Shown here one piece after another: positions 56,099 to 64,000 of a DNA stretch of 64,000 nt. This DNA is from Nocardia ninae NBRC 108245 (GTDB lineage Bacteria; Actinomycetota; Actinomycetes; Mycobacteriales; Mycobacteriaceae). Made by a program: the position numbers and the translations under genes. Below the pieces are notes generated by a model, which had not been told where the DNA came from, made no database searches, and was given only the letters and a program-made list of their open reading frames with translations. The stretch lies in contig NZ_BJXA01000027.1 in the NCBI RefSeq assembly GCF_007990755.1, positions 1 through 64,000 on the forward strand, in the 5' to 3' direction. Position 1 is the first letter of the stretch; each line of letters starts with the position of its first letter.

Positions 56099-56284
56099 CT
56101 AGCGGATCCGCACCACGGTCGAGGCCGCCAGCAGCAACAGCTCGCGGGCTGCGACCTGCTGGTAGTCGAGCCTGCCTGCGTGGTTGCGGTGGAGTGCGTG
56201 TTGCTCGGCATGCACCGAGGACGTCGCCGCACCGATATTCCGCGCTGCGTCGTCGTTCGGACGTGCGAAGGTGAAAATGCGCAT
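56099..56284 (-). CDS. small hypothetical protein, 61 aa
   Basis: ATG 56284 has AAGGACGG as ribosome site. The short protein (MRIFTFARPNDDAARNIGAA start) has a His-rich middle and a hydrophobic end (ELLLLAASTVVRIR). No family recognised. It converges with the MDMPI-type gene, 4 bp between stops. Confidence 0.5.
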   Translation of the reverse strand: MRIFTFARPNDDAARNIGAATSSVHAEQHALHRNHAGRLDYQQVAARELLLLAASTVVRIR

Positions 56285-56622
56285 GGCAATTCCGTCCTTT
56301 CCTTCATGGCGGGTATTCGGTCCGATTTCCTGCGCGCTCACCGCATTTCGGCACACGTCGGAAACGTAGCCGGATAGGGTGCGTGCGCGTTCCTACGCGC
56401 CGGTGGTTCGCGAAACGGACACCATCGGCTCCACGCGAATTCGAGCCGACGGCAGGTAGCGCTACCGGTCGAGCTACCGAATCCGTCGATTCGGTCGAAT
56501 CGACCGTTGTCCGCGCACCGGGCGCGTTACGAACTGTATCGGGTCGAATTCGACCGGCGCATCCTATTTTTCGGCGACCTGGCGAGGTAGCGCCGCACCG
56601 GTTGCGTTCGGTCGCGCCCGAT

Positions 56623-57543
56623 ATGGCAGTTTGGGCTGTCGTGCAGGAGATCTTTCGCGACGTCGGCGTGCAGGGCTGGGTGCACGCCCGGTGTTTCGAC
56701 TGCGGCGCGGAGGTGGGCTCGGGCGCCGACGAGCCGGTGGTGCTCGCGTCGGTGGTGAAGGTGCCGCTGGTGCTGGAGTTCGCCAGGCAGGTGGCGGCGG
56801 GACAGCTGGATCCGACCGATCGGGTGCGTGCGGGGGCATTGGACCGGCTCGGCGGGGTCGGCACGGCGGGTTGCCACGACGACGTCGACCTCAGCCTGCG
56901 TGATGCCGCCTTCTTCGCCATCACGCTGAGCGACAACACCGCCGCCGACCTGCTGTTCGAGCGGGTCGGTATCGACAATGTGCGCTCGCTGGTCCGCGAA
57001 CTCGGGCTCGCCGGGACCCGGATCGTCGGTGCGCCGAGGCATATCGTGCAGAGCATGGTCGACGACATCGGCGCGCGGGACGCGGCCGAGTTCGCCGAGC
57101 GATTTCCGGCGCTCGCGGCGTCGGAGATCCTGAGCAGTCGTGCGCTGGATCCGCAGCGGACCACCGCGAGCACGCCGCGCGAGATGACCCGGCTGCTCAC
57201 CCTGATCGGCGAGGATCGCGCGGGATCGGCCGAGGCCTGCCGCTGGGTGCGCGATCTCATGCGCCAGCAGCTGAATTGGCATCGCCTCGCGGCTGCGTTC
57301 CCGCCCGAGGTGGGGGTGTGGGCCAAGACCGGCACGCTACCCGGGGTACGCAACGAGATCGGTGTGCTCGAATATCCCGACGGAAGTCGTTATGCCGTCG
57401 CGGTTTTCACCAGGGCAGGCACGCTCGCCCAGCGGCTGCCCGAGGTGGATCGCGCGATCGGCGCCGCAGCCGCGCACGCGGTCGACCGCATTGTTCACGG
57501 CCTGCCGTACACCACGTTCCACGGCCGCTGCGCCACGTCCTGA
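56623..57543 (+). CDS. class A beta-lactamase-like serine hydrolase
   Basis: 306 residues from ATG 56623. All three class A motifs are present: SVVK (Ser43-Lys46), SDN (103-105) and KTG (from Lys235). The omega-loop Glu is not obvious, and there is no signal peptide or lipobox, so the protein appears cytoplasmic, unlike true beta-lactamases. Similar actinobacterial proteins may be esterases or D,D-peptidase relatives. The 3' end overlaps the convergent LysR gene by 49 bp. Confidence 0.8.
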   Translation: MAVWAVVQEIFRDVGVQGWVHARCFDCGAEVGSGADEPVVLASVVKVPLVLEFARQVAAGQLDPTDRVRAGALDRLGGVGTAGCHDDVDLSLRDAAFFAITLSDNTAADLLFERVGIDNVRSLVRELGLAGTRIVGAPRHIVQSMVDDIGARDAAEFAERFPALAASEILSSRALDPQRTTASTPREMTRLLTLIGEDRAGSAEACRWVRDLMRQQLNWHRLAAAFPPEVGVWAKTGTLPGVRNEIGVLEYPDGSRYAVAVFTRAGTLAQRLPEVDRAIGAAAAHAVDRIVHGLPYTTFHGRCATS

Positions 57544-58445
57544 ACGGCGGCGGGCCGAGAGGCGCCGTCGCCCTGGACAACTCGCACGATCAGCTCCGCG
57601 AGCTCGGTTACCAAGGGGTGCGGCGCGTGCGCGGGCCAGGCGAGCGAGAGCCGCCACTGCATCGTGCCCGCCGGTAGCGGCCGCCAGACGACCCTCGGCT
57701 CCTTCTGTGCCACCAGGCCTTGGTCGAAGGCGACGCCGCGGCCGGAAAGCACCATGCCGAGCACGAATTCGGGGTTACGGGCGTGCTGCACCCGGGTGGG
57801 CCGGAAGCCGTGCTCCCAGCAGGTGCGCAGTGTCGCGTCGTAGAGACCGGGTGCGGCCGCGCGCGGGAAGATCACCAGTCCGAGTCCGGCCAGATCGGCG
57901 AGGGTGAGCGAAGCACGCACAGCCAGCGGCGAATCGCGCGGCAGCACGACCCCGACGGGTGTGTCGACAGCGGGACCCAGTTCCAGGCCGACCACATCCA
58001 CCGGGTGTTGCAGCAGACCCGCGTCGAGCTGGCGGTCGGCGAGCAGGCGGACCTGTTCGGCCGTGGTCAGCTCCTGCAGATCCACGCGCACCTCGCGACT
58101 TTCGAACGCGGTGAGGATCGCGGCGAGTACCCGTCCCGCCAGTTCCGGCGGCACGCCGACCCGTAGCGCGTCCATCTCGCCGCGATGCGCCTTGCCGACC
58201 AGCGAGGTCGTGCGCTCCCAGCGGGCGAGTAGGTCGCGGGACTCGGCGAGCAGGATCTGGCCCGCCTCGGTGAGCTCGACCCGGCGGCTGTCCCGGTCGA
58301 ACAGCCGCGCGCCCAGATCGTTCTCCAGTTTGCGGATGCGTTGGCTCAGCGGCGGCTGAGCGATGCCGAGGCGTTCGGCGGCCCGGCCGAAATGTAATTC
58401 TTCGGCGACGGCAACGAAGTACCGCAGCTGACGCAGCATGTCCAC
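57495..58445 (-). CDS. LysR family regulator
   Basis: 316 residues; MLRQLRYFVAVAEELHFGRA (from 58439) is the typical BenM/CatR-type N-terminus, with residues 1-60 the winged helix and the remainder the effector domain (LTTAEQVRLLADRQLDAGLL). It is divergent from the metallo-hydrolase gene 83 bp away and convergent with the beta-lactamase-like gene, whose end it overlaps. It probably controls the metallo-hydrolase. Confidence 0.87.
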   Translation of the reverse strand: MDMLRQLRYFVAVAEELHFGRAAERLGIAQPPLSQRIRKLENDLGARLFDRDSRRVELTEAGQILLAESRDLLARWERTTSLVGKAHRGEMDALRVGVPPELAGRVLAAILTAFESREVRVDLQELTTAEQVRLLADRQLDAGLLQHPVDVVGLELGPAVDTPVGVVLPRDSPLAVRASLTLADLAGLGLVIFPRAAAPGLYDATLRTCWEHGFRPTRVQHARNPEFVLGMVLSGRGVAFDQGLVAQKEPRVVWRPLPAGTMQWRLSLAWPAHAPHPLVTELAELIVRVVQGDGASRPAAVQDVAQRPWNVVYGRP

Positions 58446-58528
58446 GCTGCGACGATATCGTTTTCGATATCGCCGAGCAGACCCGTCGGTCTTGGACAGC
58501 GGCGACGGTCCTGTGTTCTTGTGCCCGC

Positions 58529-59515
58529 ATGACAGGTTTCGGACGGCGAGAATTCTTCGGTATGACGGCGGGCGCCTCGGTGCTCGCGGGTGTAGTCGCC
58601 TGTGGCGGAACGGAATCCGCGAGCCCGGCGGCGGTCTCCGGCGCTCCGGCGCCGAGTGGAATGACCCTGCGCTGGTGGGGCAACAACGGCTGGGAAATTC
58701 GGTTGCCCGGTGGCAAGACGGTTTTGATCGACCCCTGGCTGACCAGGTTTCATACCGGAACCTATACCGCCGCGGGTGCCGATCCGAATACTCCGATCAC
58801 CGTCGATACGGCGCTGATCGACCGCTACGTGGACAGCGGTGAACTACGGGCCGACCACATTCTGGTGACGCACGGTCACTACGACCATCTCACCGATGTG
58901 CCGTACCTGGCGAAGAAGACCGGTGCGACGGTGCTCGGCACCGAGACCCATCTGAATCTGATGGCCGCGCTCGGCGCACCCGAGGATCAGCTCGCCATCG
59001 CCACCGGCGGTGAGCACCTGCGCTTCGACGGGTACACCATTCGCGTGCTGCGCTCGCTGCACTCGGCCTCCGGTGCCAGGGCCGCGGTGGCGTTCGCCGG
59101 TACCCGGACGGGCCTCGGTGCGAAAAAGCTGCCGGAGCCCAAGGTGATTCGGGATCTGGTCGAGGGTGGCACGCTGGCTTACGAGGTGAGCGGTGGCGAG
59201 GTGAGCGTGCTGAACCTGGGTGGCTCCAACTACATCGAATCCGAGCTGGCGGGTCTGCGCCCGGACGTGCTGTTGTTGCCTGCGGGTGGCGGCAAGATCG
59301 TCGACTACGTCGCGCGGCTACTCCAGGTGACCGGCGGACCGCGCTACGTGTTGCCCACGCACTGGGATGATTTCGACTATCCGCTCGCCGAACCGGCGCG
59401 CGACTGGGGTGGGCTCGAGGCGCTGCGCAAAGCGGTCGCTGCGGCCGGCCCGGCAAGCAAGTTCGTCACAGTTGATCACCTGGAGACCTTCACGCCTGAG
59501 GTGCACGGCTGGTGA
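58529..59515 (+). CDS. exported metallo-beta-lactamase-fold hydrolase
   Basis: 328 residues. The N-terminus GRREFFGMTAGASVLAGVVA is a Tat signal with the twin Arg, and VVAC is a lipobox, so it is probably a Tat-exported lipoprotein. HGHYDH near residue 115 and later His and Asp give the two-zinc site of the MBL fold, of the YtnP/UlaG-like group. The substrate is unknown. Divergent LysR regulation is likely. Confidence 0.86.
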   Translation: MTGFGRREFFGMTAGASVLAGVVACGGTESASPAAVSGAPAPSGMTLRWWGNNGWEIRLPGGKTVLIDPWLTRFHTGTYTAAGADPNTPITVDTALIDRYVDSGELRADHILVTHGHYDHLTDVPYLAKKTGATVLGTETHLNLMAALGAPEDQLAIATGGEHLRFDGYTIRVLRSLHSASGARAAVAFAGTRTGLGAKKLPEPKVIRDLVEGGTLAYEVSGGEVSVLNLGGSNYIESELAGLRPDVLLLPAGGGKIVDYVARLLQVTGGPRYVLPTHWDDFDYPLAEPARDWGGLEALRKAVAAAGPASKFVTVDHLETFTPEVHGW

Positions 59516-59614
59516 AGTGAGCAGTTTCTGGTCTGGCACATGGGCTCTGCCGGGGCGGAAGGTGGGTGCCGTACCGGCTCGGGTGGGCCGGACAACCCAC
59601 CACGAGGAGATCAC

Positions 59615-60715
59615 ATGCCGAATCCGCTGCACGTTCTTGTCGTCGGGGCCGGTGTCGCCGGGATGGCCGCCGCAGGCGCGCTGGATCGGCGCGGGCTGTC
59701 GGTGGACATCATCGAGCGGCGGACGCACAGCCCGGTCGGGGCGGGGCTCTTCTTGCCGGGCAATGCAGTTCGGGCGCTGGCCGAGCTCGGACTCGGGGAT
59801 GCGCTGCGGGACGGTGTGCCGATCCGCACACAGCGCCTGCGGGACCACCGGGGTCGCACGCTCGCCGACATCGACATGGCCGCCCTGTGGCGAGGCGTCG
59901 GGCAGCCCGTGGGTATCACCTATGACCGGTTGCGGTCGGCGCTGGCGGACAAGCTGCGGCTGCCCATCCGGACCGGTGTCACCGTGCGCACGATCACCGA
60001 ATCCGATGACGGCGTGGAGGTGGCGTTCAGTGATGGGACAAGTGGCCGCTATGACGTCGTGGTCGGTGCCGACGGGGTGCACTCCGAGCTGCGGCGCACG
60101 GTGCGTCCGCATGCCGAAGCCCGCTACGCGGGGCAGGTCTGTTGGCGGTACGTCACCAGCAATGCCTCGGGTATCGATGACTGGACCGTTTGGCTCGGGC
60201 GGGGCGCGACCTTCCTCGCCGTTCCGGTCGGCAAGGATCGGCTGTACTGCTACGCCGATCTGTCCATGTCCGAACCGGCTGCCGTCGCACCGGCGGGAAC
60301 GGCACTGGCCGAACACTTTTCCCATTTCGACAGGGAAGTTCGAGATTTGCTCACGATCCCGGACGCCCACTTCTCCGCCATCGAGGAGGTCATCGACTCG
60401 ACCTGGCGGACCCGGCGAATCATCCTCATCGGTGACGCCGCGCACGCGAGCTCGCCCAATATGGCTCAGGGCGTGGCGATGTCGGTGGAGGACGCGCTGG
60501 TCCTGGCCGAATCCCTCGGTGGCCCCGGCGAAGTCGAGCACATGCTGGCGCGCTATCGGCTGCGGCGTCTCCCGCGTACCCGGTGGGTACAGGCGCGGGC
60601 GCGGCGGCGCGACAGCACCAGGAGCATGGCCCCGGTGGTCCGTGACGCGGTGCTCCGGCTGGCAGCACCTCGAATCTACGAGCGCGACTACTGCCTGCTC
60701 CGCGATCTGCCCTGA
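59615..60715 (+). CDS. FAD-dependent monooxygenase (PHBH family)
   Basis: 366 residues from ATG 59615 (GAGGAG). The dinucleotide fold VVGAGVAGMAAAGALDRRG binds FAD, DVVVGADGVHSELRR is the DG motif and IGDAAHASSPNMAQGVAM the second FAD contact, as in class A flavin hydroxylases. There is no thioredoxin-like or CoA domain. The substrate is unknown; an aromatic or polyketide compound is likely by family. It follows the metallo-hydrolase by 99 bp on the same strand. Confidence 0.88.
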   Translation: MPNPLHVLVVGAGVAGMAAAGALDRRGLSVDIIERRTHSPVGAGLFLPGNAVRALAELGLGDALRDGVPIRTQRLRDHRGRTLADIDMAALWRGVGQPVGITYDRLRSALADKLRLPIRTGVTVRTITESDDGVEVAFSDGTSGRYDVVVGADGVHSELRRTVRPHAEARYAGQVCWRYVTSNASGIDDWTVWLGRGATFLAVPVGKDRLYCYADLSMSEPAAVAPAGTALAEHFSHFDREVRDLLTIPDAHFSAIEEVIDSTWRTRRIILIGDAAHASSPNMAQGVAMSVEDALVLAESLGGPGEVEHMLARYRLRRLPRTRWVQARARRRDSTRSMAPVVRDAVLRLAAPRIYERDYCLLRDLP

Positions 60716-60922
60716 GCCTCTGAACCCTTGCTGCACAGGACTTTCGCGCCCGGCGGTGCGCGGTTCTGGCGCGCTTGCGGTGGCGACCGAACAGTGTGAC
60801 TGCATTTCCTTAGATGGGTTAACAAACTGGTCGTTCTACCGATATCAGAAGCACGCGCTGCGGATGCAGTGGCGAGAACAGCCAATCGGTGGGGAAATCC
60901 CTTGGCAGTGAGGAACTTCGAG

Positions 60923-61621
60923 ATGTTCACAAGGAATACCGCCCGCAGTGTCGCGGCACTGGCCTGTGGGGCGGCCATGCTGCTCGCCGGCTGTGATGCC
61001 AACTCCGCGGATACTGCGCCGAAGCCCGGCGCGACCGCCTCGGCGACAAGCGCCCCCGCGGTGCCCGCGCCGGTTCCGGGGGACGCCGGCGCACCTGCTC
61101 CTGCACCTGCGCCCGGCCAGGCACCCGCACCTGCACAAGCGCCTGCACCCGCACCTGCGGCGACCGCTGCACCCGAGAGCCCACCCAAGGTCGAACAGCC
61201 TGTGGCAGGCGCACTCTGGGACCCCTGCTCACTCCCGGAATCCAAGATCTCCGCCGCCGCACTGGACACTTCCACTAAGAAGCGGCTGACCCACCCCAAT
61301 CACCCAACGTGGCAAATGTGCCAGTGGCAAGCCATCGACCGATCCTTCGAATTGGTGATCGGCACCTCCGACCGCACCATCGACGACCTACTCGAACCCG
61401 GAACATTCCAAGACCTCCGCCAAACCGAATACTACGGCCGCCAGGTAGTCCTCTACCGCTCAGTCCAAGACACCCACAAACGAACCTGCAACGTCGGCAC
61501 CCCCGCCCCCTTCGGCAGCACCGAACTCGCAGTACGCACCACCAAGATCCAAACCGACGCCTTCGACTCCTGCGCCGACGTACAGCGCATGGGCGCCGCC
61601 CTACTCACCTCACTGCCCTGA
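60923..61621 (+). CDS. DUF3558 lipoprotein
   Basis: 232 residues from ATG 60923 (GAGGA). The lipobox LLAGC is followed by a Pro/Ala-repeat linker of about 70 residues, then a DUF3558 domain with paired Cys (DPCSLPES, WQMCQWQ, RTCNVG, SCADVQ). The family is common and expanded in Nocardia. Function unknown, outer face of the membrane. Confidence 0.85.
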   Translation: MFTRNTARSVAALACGAAMLLAGCDANSADTAPKPGATASATSAPAVPAPVPGDAGAPAPAPAPGQAPAPAQAPAPAPAATAAPESPPKVEQPVAGALWDPCSLPESKISAAALDTSTKKRLTHPNHPTWQMCQWQAIDRSFELVIGTSDRTIDDLLEPGTFQDLRQTEYYGRQVVLYRSVQDTHKRTCNVGTPAPFGSTELAVRTTKIQTDAFDSCADVQRMGAALLTSLP

Positions 61622-61846
61622 CCCCGGCACCGAACACGCGCGCCCGCTACTGAGCGCGGACAGGGGGCCCAGCGGAGGTAAACCGTTGGGCCATCGTCTG
61701 ATCCGGGTTGCCGCCAGTAGCCGTTCGCTGTTGCTGCTCGGCAGTGGTGCCCCGGCGGGGGATGGGTGGATCGAATTCCCTACGGTCCTCGTGATGCCGG
61801 CATTCCTGGCAGTCTCTACCGATCTGCTGCTCCGAGGAGTCGTGTC

Positions 61847-62398
61847 ATGAAGATTCCAACCCCGTTGTCGCCGGCGAGCGCTATTCCTGTCACGGATTTC
61901 GCCGACCCGTGTACCCGTGCTCTGCTGGCGAACAACGGCACCACCACACTCCTGCTGGAGGCCGCCCTGCGCACCTCGGTCACCGTCGTGGTCCACGACC
62001 AATACCTGCAGAGCGCAGGCGAATTGCCGCCGGAGGTCGGTCGGGCCCTGCAGCTGCAGGGGCAGCACAGAGTACTGGTGCGGCACTCGATCCTGATGAC
62101 GCCTGACCAGCGCCCGGTCTCCTGCAACCGGGCAATCATCGCTGCGGCACTCGATAGTCCGCTTTCCGCTCTCGGCGACGACCGGCACACGCCACTCGGC
62201 CGGACCCTGCTGTCGGCCGGTGTCGAACAGTATCGACAAGTTCTGACCACCGGTCACCATCCGTGGCCCCTCGCCGCCGAGTTCCGGGCCGCCGCGGGCA
62301 AGACCTACCTCGTCGGTATCGACGGCCGACCTCGGCTGCACCTGACCGAGACCTACAATCCGGACCTGTTCTCGGCCGATCTGGACCCGGTCACCTGA
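61847..62398 (+). CDS. chorismate lyase-like protein (PF01947 type)
   Basis: 183 residues from ATG 61847 (CGAGGAG). The pattern DNGTTTLLLEAAL-type start, HRVLVRHSILMTPDQRPVSC, then GRTLLSAGVEQYRQVL and a closing YNPDLF segment resembles the UbiC/Rv2949c chorismate pyruvate-lyase fold, which releases pyruvate from chorismate to give 4-hydroxybenzoate. Catalytic residues are not certain here, so the reaction is inferred. It may be a distant relative with another substrate. Confidence 0.5.
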   Translation: MKIPTPLSPASAIPVTDFADPCTRALLANNGTTTLLLEAALRTSVTVVVHDQYLQSAGELPPEVGRALQLQGQHRVLVRHSILMTPDQRPVSCNRAIIAAALDSPLSALGDDRHTPLGRTLLSAGVEQYRQVLTTGHHPWPLAAEFRAAAGKTYLVGIDGRPRLHLTETYNPDLFSADLDPVT

Positions 62399-62483
62399 CG
62401 GGACGATCGGCCGCAGTGCCGCGCATCCCCGGCGGATCTACCACCTACCGACCTGTGCATCGTGATTGTGAGACGGTGGAGTC

Positions 62484-62660
62484 ATGAATCGGCTCGGGAA
62501 CGCGACCTCTCCGTACCTGCGGCAGCATGCGGACAATCCGGTGCATTGGCAAGAGTGGGATGCGGCGGCGCTGGGGGAGGCGCGGGAGCGCGATGTGCCG
62601 ATTTTGTTGTCGGTGGGGTATGCGTCGTCTCACTGGTGCCAGATGATGTCTCGAGGCTAA
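62484..62660 (+). pseudogene. truncated yyaL (DUF255 thioredoxin-domain) gene
   Basis: The frame begins MNRLGNATSPYLRQHADNPV, the conserved N-terminus of the roughly 670-residue YyaL/DUF255 family, and stops after 58 codons. It reaches ILLSVGYASSHWCQMMS, where the family reads ACHWCHVM: the first Cys is Ser and the following residues diverge, then the stop codon appears. The reading breaks at the edge of the Vsr/methyltransferase island. In M. tuberculosis this gene (Rv1084) follows Rv1083. Confidence 0.85.
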
Positions 62661-62681
62661 AACTCGTCCGCACAACATCTT

Positions 62682-63533
62682 TCAGTAGACCGAGTCGCCT
62701 TCTTGCCTTGTCTGGTTGCGGAGGGCGGGCACATTGGGCGTATGTGCCGCTTGCTGCCGCGTTTGCGCTGCGCGCCGCTCTTGAAGGAGTTGTTCAATGA
62801 GATTAGCTGCTTTCCCGACATCTTCGTGTTCCCAGACTCGTACGACTGCCCAGCCTGCCTCGATCAATCGACCGGTGGTTTCGTGGTCGCGTGCCTGATT
62901 GCCGACGATTTTTTCCCGCCAGAACTGCTCGTTTCTCGTAGCGGACCGGTAGTGGTCTGGGCATCCATGCCAGAAGCACCCGTCGACGAACACCGCGACT
63001 CGGTCACTGTGGAACACAAGATCTGCCCGCCGTCGGAATTCTGGTATCGGTCGAGAGTCAACCCTGTAGCGCAGGCCGCGCTGGTGTAGCAGGCGCCGAA
63101 GAGCCAGTTCAGGGGTTGTGTTCTTACTTCGGTTTCCCTGCATAGAGGCTCGGACTGCCTTAGATGAGGCGGTCGAATCCGGCGGAAGCGGTGCCTCGGT
63201 CAGAAGACCTCGTTCCCTCGCACGACGCCAGGCGGCCGCGAGGTTTTTGCCGCGAGTCTCATGCTCGACTTCACAGATGTATCGCTCGATAGTCCTCCCG
63301 CCCTGAGACCATCTGAGATATGCGCGGACGCGACGTGTCCTTCGGTAGAGTCGGAGACTAACTGAAGCGCGCGCTAAACGTCCGTTGCCGAGAACTATCG
63401 TGCGACGTTGCCGCCCGCCAGCCGCCCGATCCTGCTCAATCGCCGGGACCGCCGCATCGATGCGCCTTTTGTAAGCTTGTTCCGGCGGTAGCCGGTCCTT
63501 CCAACGTCCCGTATCGCGCGGGCTGGTCCGCAT
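62682..63533 (-). CDS. vsr: very short patch repair endonuclease (Vsr) with N-terminal extension
   Basis: 283 residues from ATG 63533, 4 bp after the methyltransferase stop. The C-terminal part from about residue 128 is a Vsr domain (NRSKNTTPELALRRLLHQRG, the ADLVF catalytic Asp, VFVDGCFWHGCPDHY and EKIVGNQARDHETT), which nicks beside T:G mismatches left by 5-methylcytosine deamination. Vsr alone is about 140-150 residues; here an Arg-rich domain of about 125 residues (RAYLRWSQGGRTIERYICEV) precedes it. The gene lies in a lower-GC island that interrupts yyaL. Confidence 0.88.
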   Translation of the reverse strand: MRTSPRDTGRWKDRLPPEQAYKRRIDAAVPAIEQDRAAGGRQRRTIVLGNGRLARASVSLRLYRRTRRVRAYLRWSQGGRTIERYICEVEHETRGKNLAAAWRRARERGLLTEAPLPPDSTASSKAVRASMQGNRSKNTTPELALRRLLHQRGLRYRVDSRPIPEFRRRADLVFHSDRVAVFVDGCFWHGCPDHYRSATRNEQFWREKIVGNQARDHETTGRLIEAGWAVVRVWEHEDVGKAANLIEQLLQERRAAQTRQQAAHTPNVPALRNQTRQEGDSVY

Positions 63534-63537
63534 GTGC

Positions 63538-64000
63538 TTAATGTCCCACAGATGCGAGTGCGTCCGCCACGGCTCGAGCGAAAAACTCCCCCAGGGCGAC
63601 TGGCACGGCATTGCCGAGTTGTCGCATCTGTTCACCCCGAGGTCCAGATCCACGCCAGTCGTCAGGAAACGTCATCACTCGCGCTGTCTCACGAACTGTC
63701 ATGTACCGATGCTTGTAGCTCTGGCCGTCCTTCTCTCGTTCGTCCAGAAGCATTACCGACTCACCTCCAGGCACGCCGTGCACGCCTGCTTTCACGGTCT
63801 TAGCGGGACGATCCAATTCATTCGGGGTGTGCCCTTTATAGATTCGCGCACCTGGCCATCCGATATGATCAGATATCCCCTTCGACTCTCCAAAATTGAA
63901 CTTCTCATGGAGTCGGCTCAAGTCGACTGGTGGCAGGGCGGGAAGGGGTATCTTTGAATCTGTGCCAAAACCTTGAATCGCATCTCGCAACGTGCGGAAC
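63538..64000 (-). CDS. DNA (cytosine-5-)-methyltransferase, C-terminal part (cut by window end)
   Basis: The frame is open through the window edge, so the N-terminus and catalytic PCQ motif are not visible. The C-terminal 150 residues include RPAKTVKAG (motif IX region), RYMTVRETARVMTFPDDW and GNAVPVAL (motif X), as in C5 methyltransferases of restriction systems. It is immediately upstream of vsr, the usual pairing, since Vsr repairs damage caused by this methylation. Confidence 0.9.
   Translation of the reverse strand, partial: FRTLRDAIQGFGTDSKIPLPALPPVDLSRLHEKFNFGESKGISDHIGWPGARIYKGHTPNELDRPAKTVKAGVHGVPGGESVMLLDEREKDGQSYKHRYMTVRETARVMTFPDDWRGSGPRGEQMRQLGNAVPVALGEFFARAVADALASVGH

Larger units (their letters stand above)
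62642..64000. mobile_element. left part of a restriction-modification island
   Basis: From about 62642 the sequence changes from yyaL to minus-strand vsr and methyltransferase genes, with visibly lower GC and different codon use. The right end is outside the window. No integrase, IS or direct repeat is visible at this edge. Confidence 0.6.

Overview
The window is high-GC actinobacterial chromosome, most likely from Nocardia or a close relative in the Mycobacteriales. The support is a mycothiol enzyme (Mca), DUF3558, DUF4307, UsfY-like and DUF6153 proteins, SigF-type and leaderless promoters, and gene order recognisable from Mycobacterium tuberculosis. No tRNA, rRNA, CRISPR array or insertion sequence was found. 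Genes run on both strands in short operons.

Layout. 1-5.5 kb: small hypothetical genes, a class I glutamine amidotransferase, a lipoprotein, and a heat-shock locus (HspR-like MerR regulator divergent from hsp20, with a CIRCE operator between them) followed by four very small genes. 5.5-16.3 kb: mug glycosylase, a secreted NlpC/P60 endopeptidase, a LysR/dgdA pair (2,2-dialkylglycine decarboxylase), a secreted serine hydrolase, a large LuxR (LAL) regulator and a TetR-MFS efflux operon. 16.3-30 kb: secreted lipase and GH1 glycosidase with a TetR regulator and clear operator, a GT4 glycosyltransferase divergent from a glycosidase-like protein, a DUF885 metallopeptidase-like protein, a YeiH/DUF4240/LysR group, Dps, an SDR enzyme, MerR and a serine hydrolase. 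30-37 kb: a membrane-anchored substrate-binding protein with an unusual N-terminal helical domain, a UsfY-like protein, a decayed hydrolase, a run of exported metal-binding-type proteins (DUF305, DUF6153, AMIN-like, Y-X4-D lipoprotein), an rRNA methyltransferase-like enzyme and a BI-1 family protein.

37-53 kb is the conserved backbone: thiolase, SGNH hydrolase, cbs, metB, greA, DUF4307, mca and the small membrane partner of mca follow the order of M. tuberculosis Rv1074c-Rv1083. The transsulfuration enzymes (Cbs, MetB) and mycothiol detoxification (Mca) tie this block to cysteine metabolism. Between cbs and metB lies an accessory segment with a TPP-riboswitch-controlled CytX transporter, DUF72, an AbrB-type membrane protein, a mechanosensitive-type channel behind a SigF-like promoter, and glutaryl-CoA dehydrogenase.

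53-62.4 kb is a second accessory segment: RNase III, VOC and MDMPI-type proteins, a class A beta-lactamase-like enzyme, LysR, a metallo-hydrolase, an FAD monooxygenase, a DUF3558 lipoprotein and a chorismate lyase-like protein. At 62.48 kb the next backbone gene, the DUF255 thioredoxin-like gene (yyaL; Rv1084 type), begins but breaks after 58 codons. It is cut at its active-site region by a lower-GC restriction-modification/Vsr island that runs off the right end. That island is the best candidate for something larger outside the window.

Regulation visible in the sequence: CIRCE, TPP riboswitch, three SigF-like promoters, a perfect CRP-type site, a LysR box, a TetR operator, an MtrA-like direct repeat, strong hairpin terminators, and many genes whose start codon lies 6-7 nt after a TAnnnT box, suggesting leaderless transcripts.
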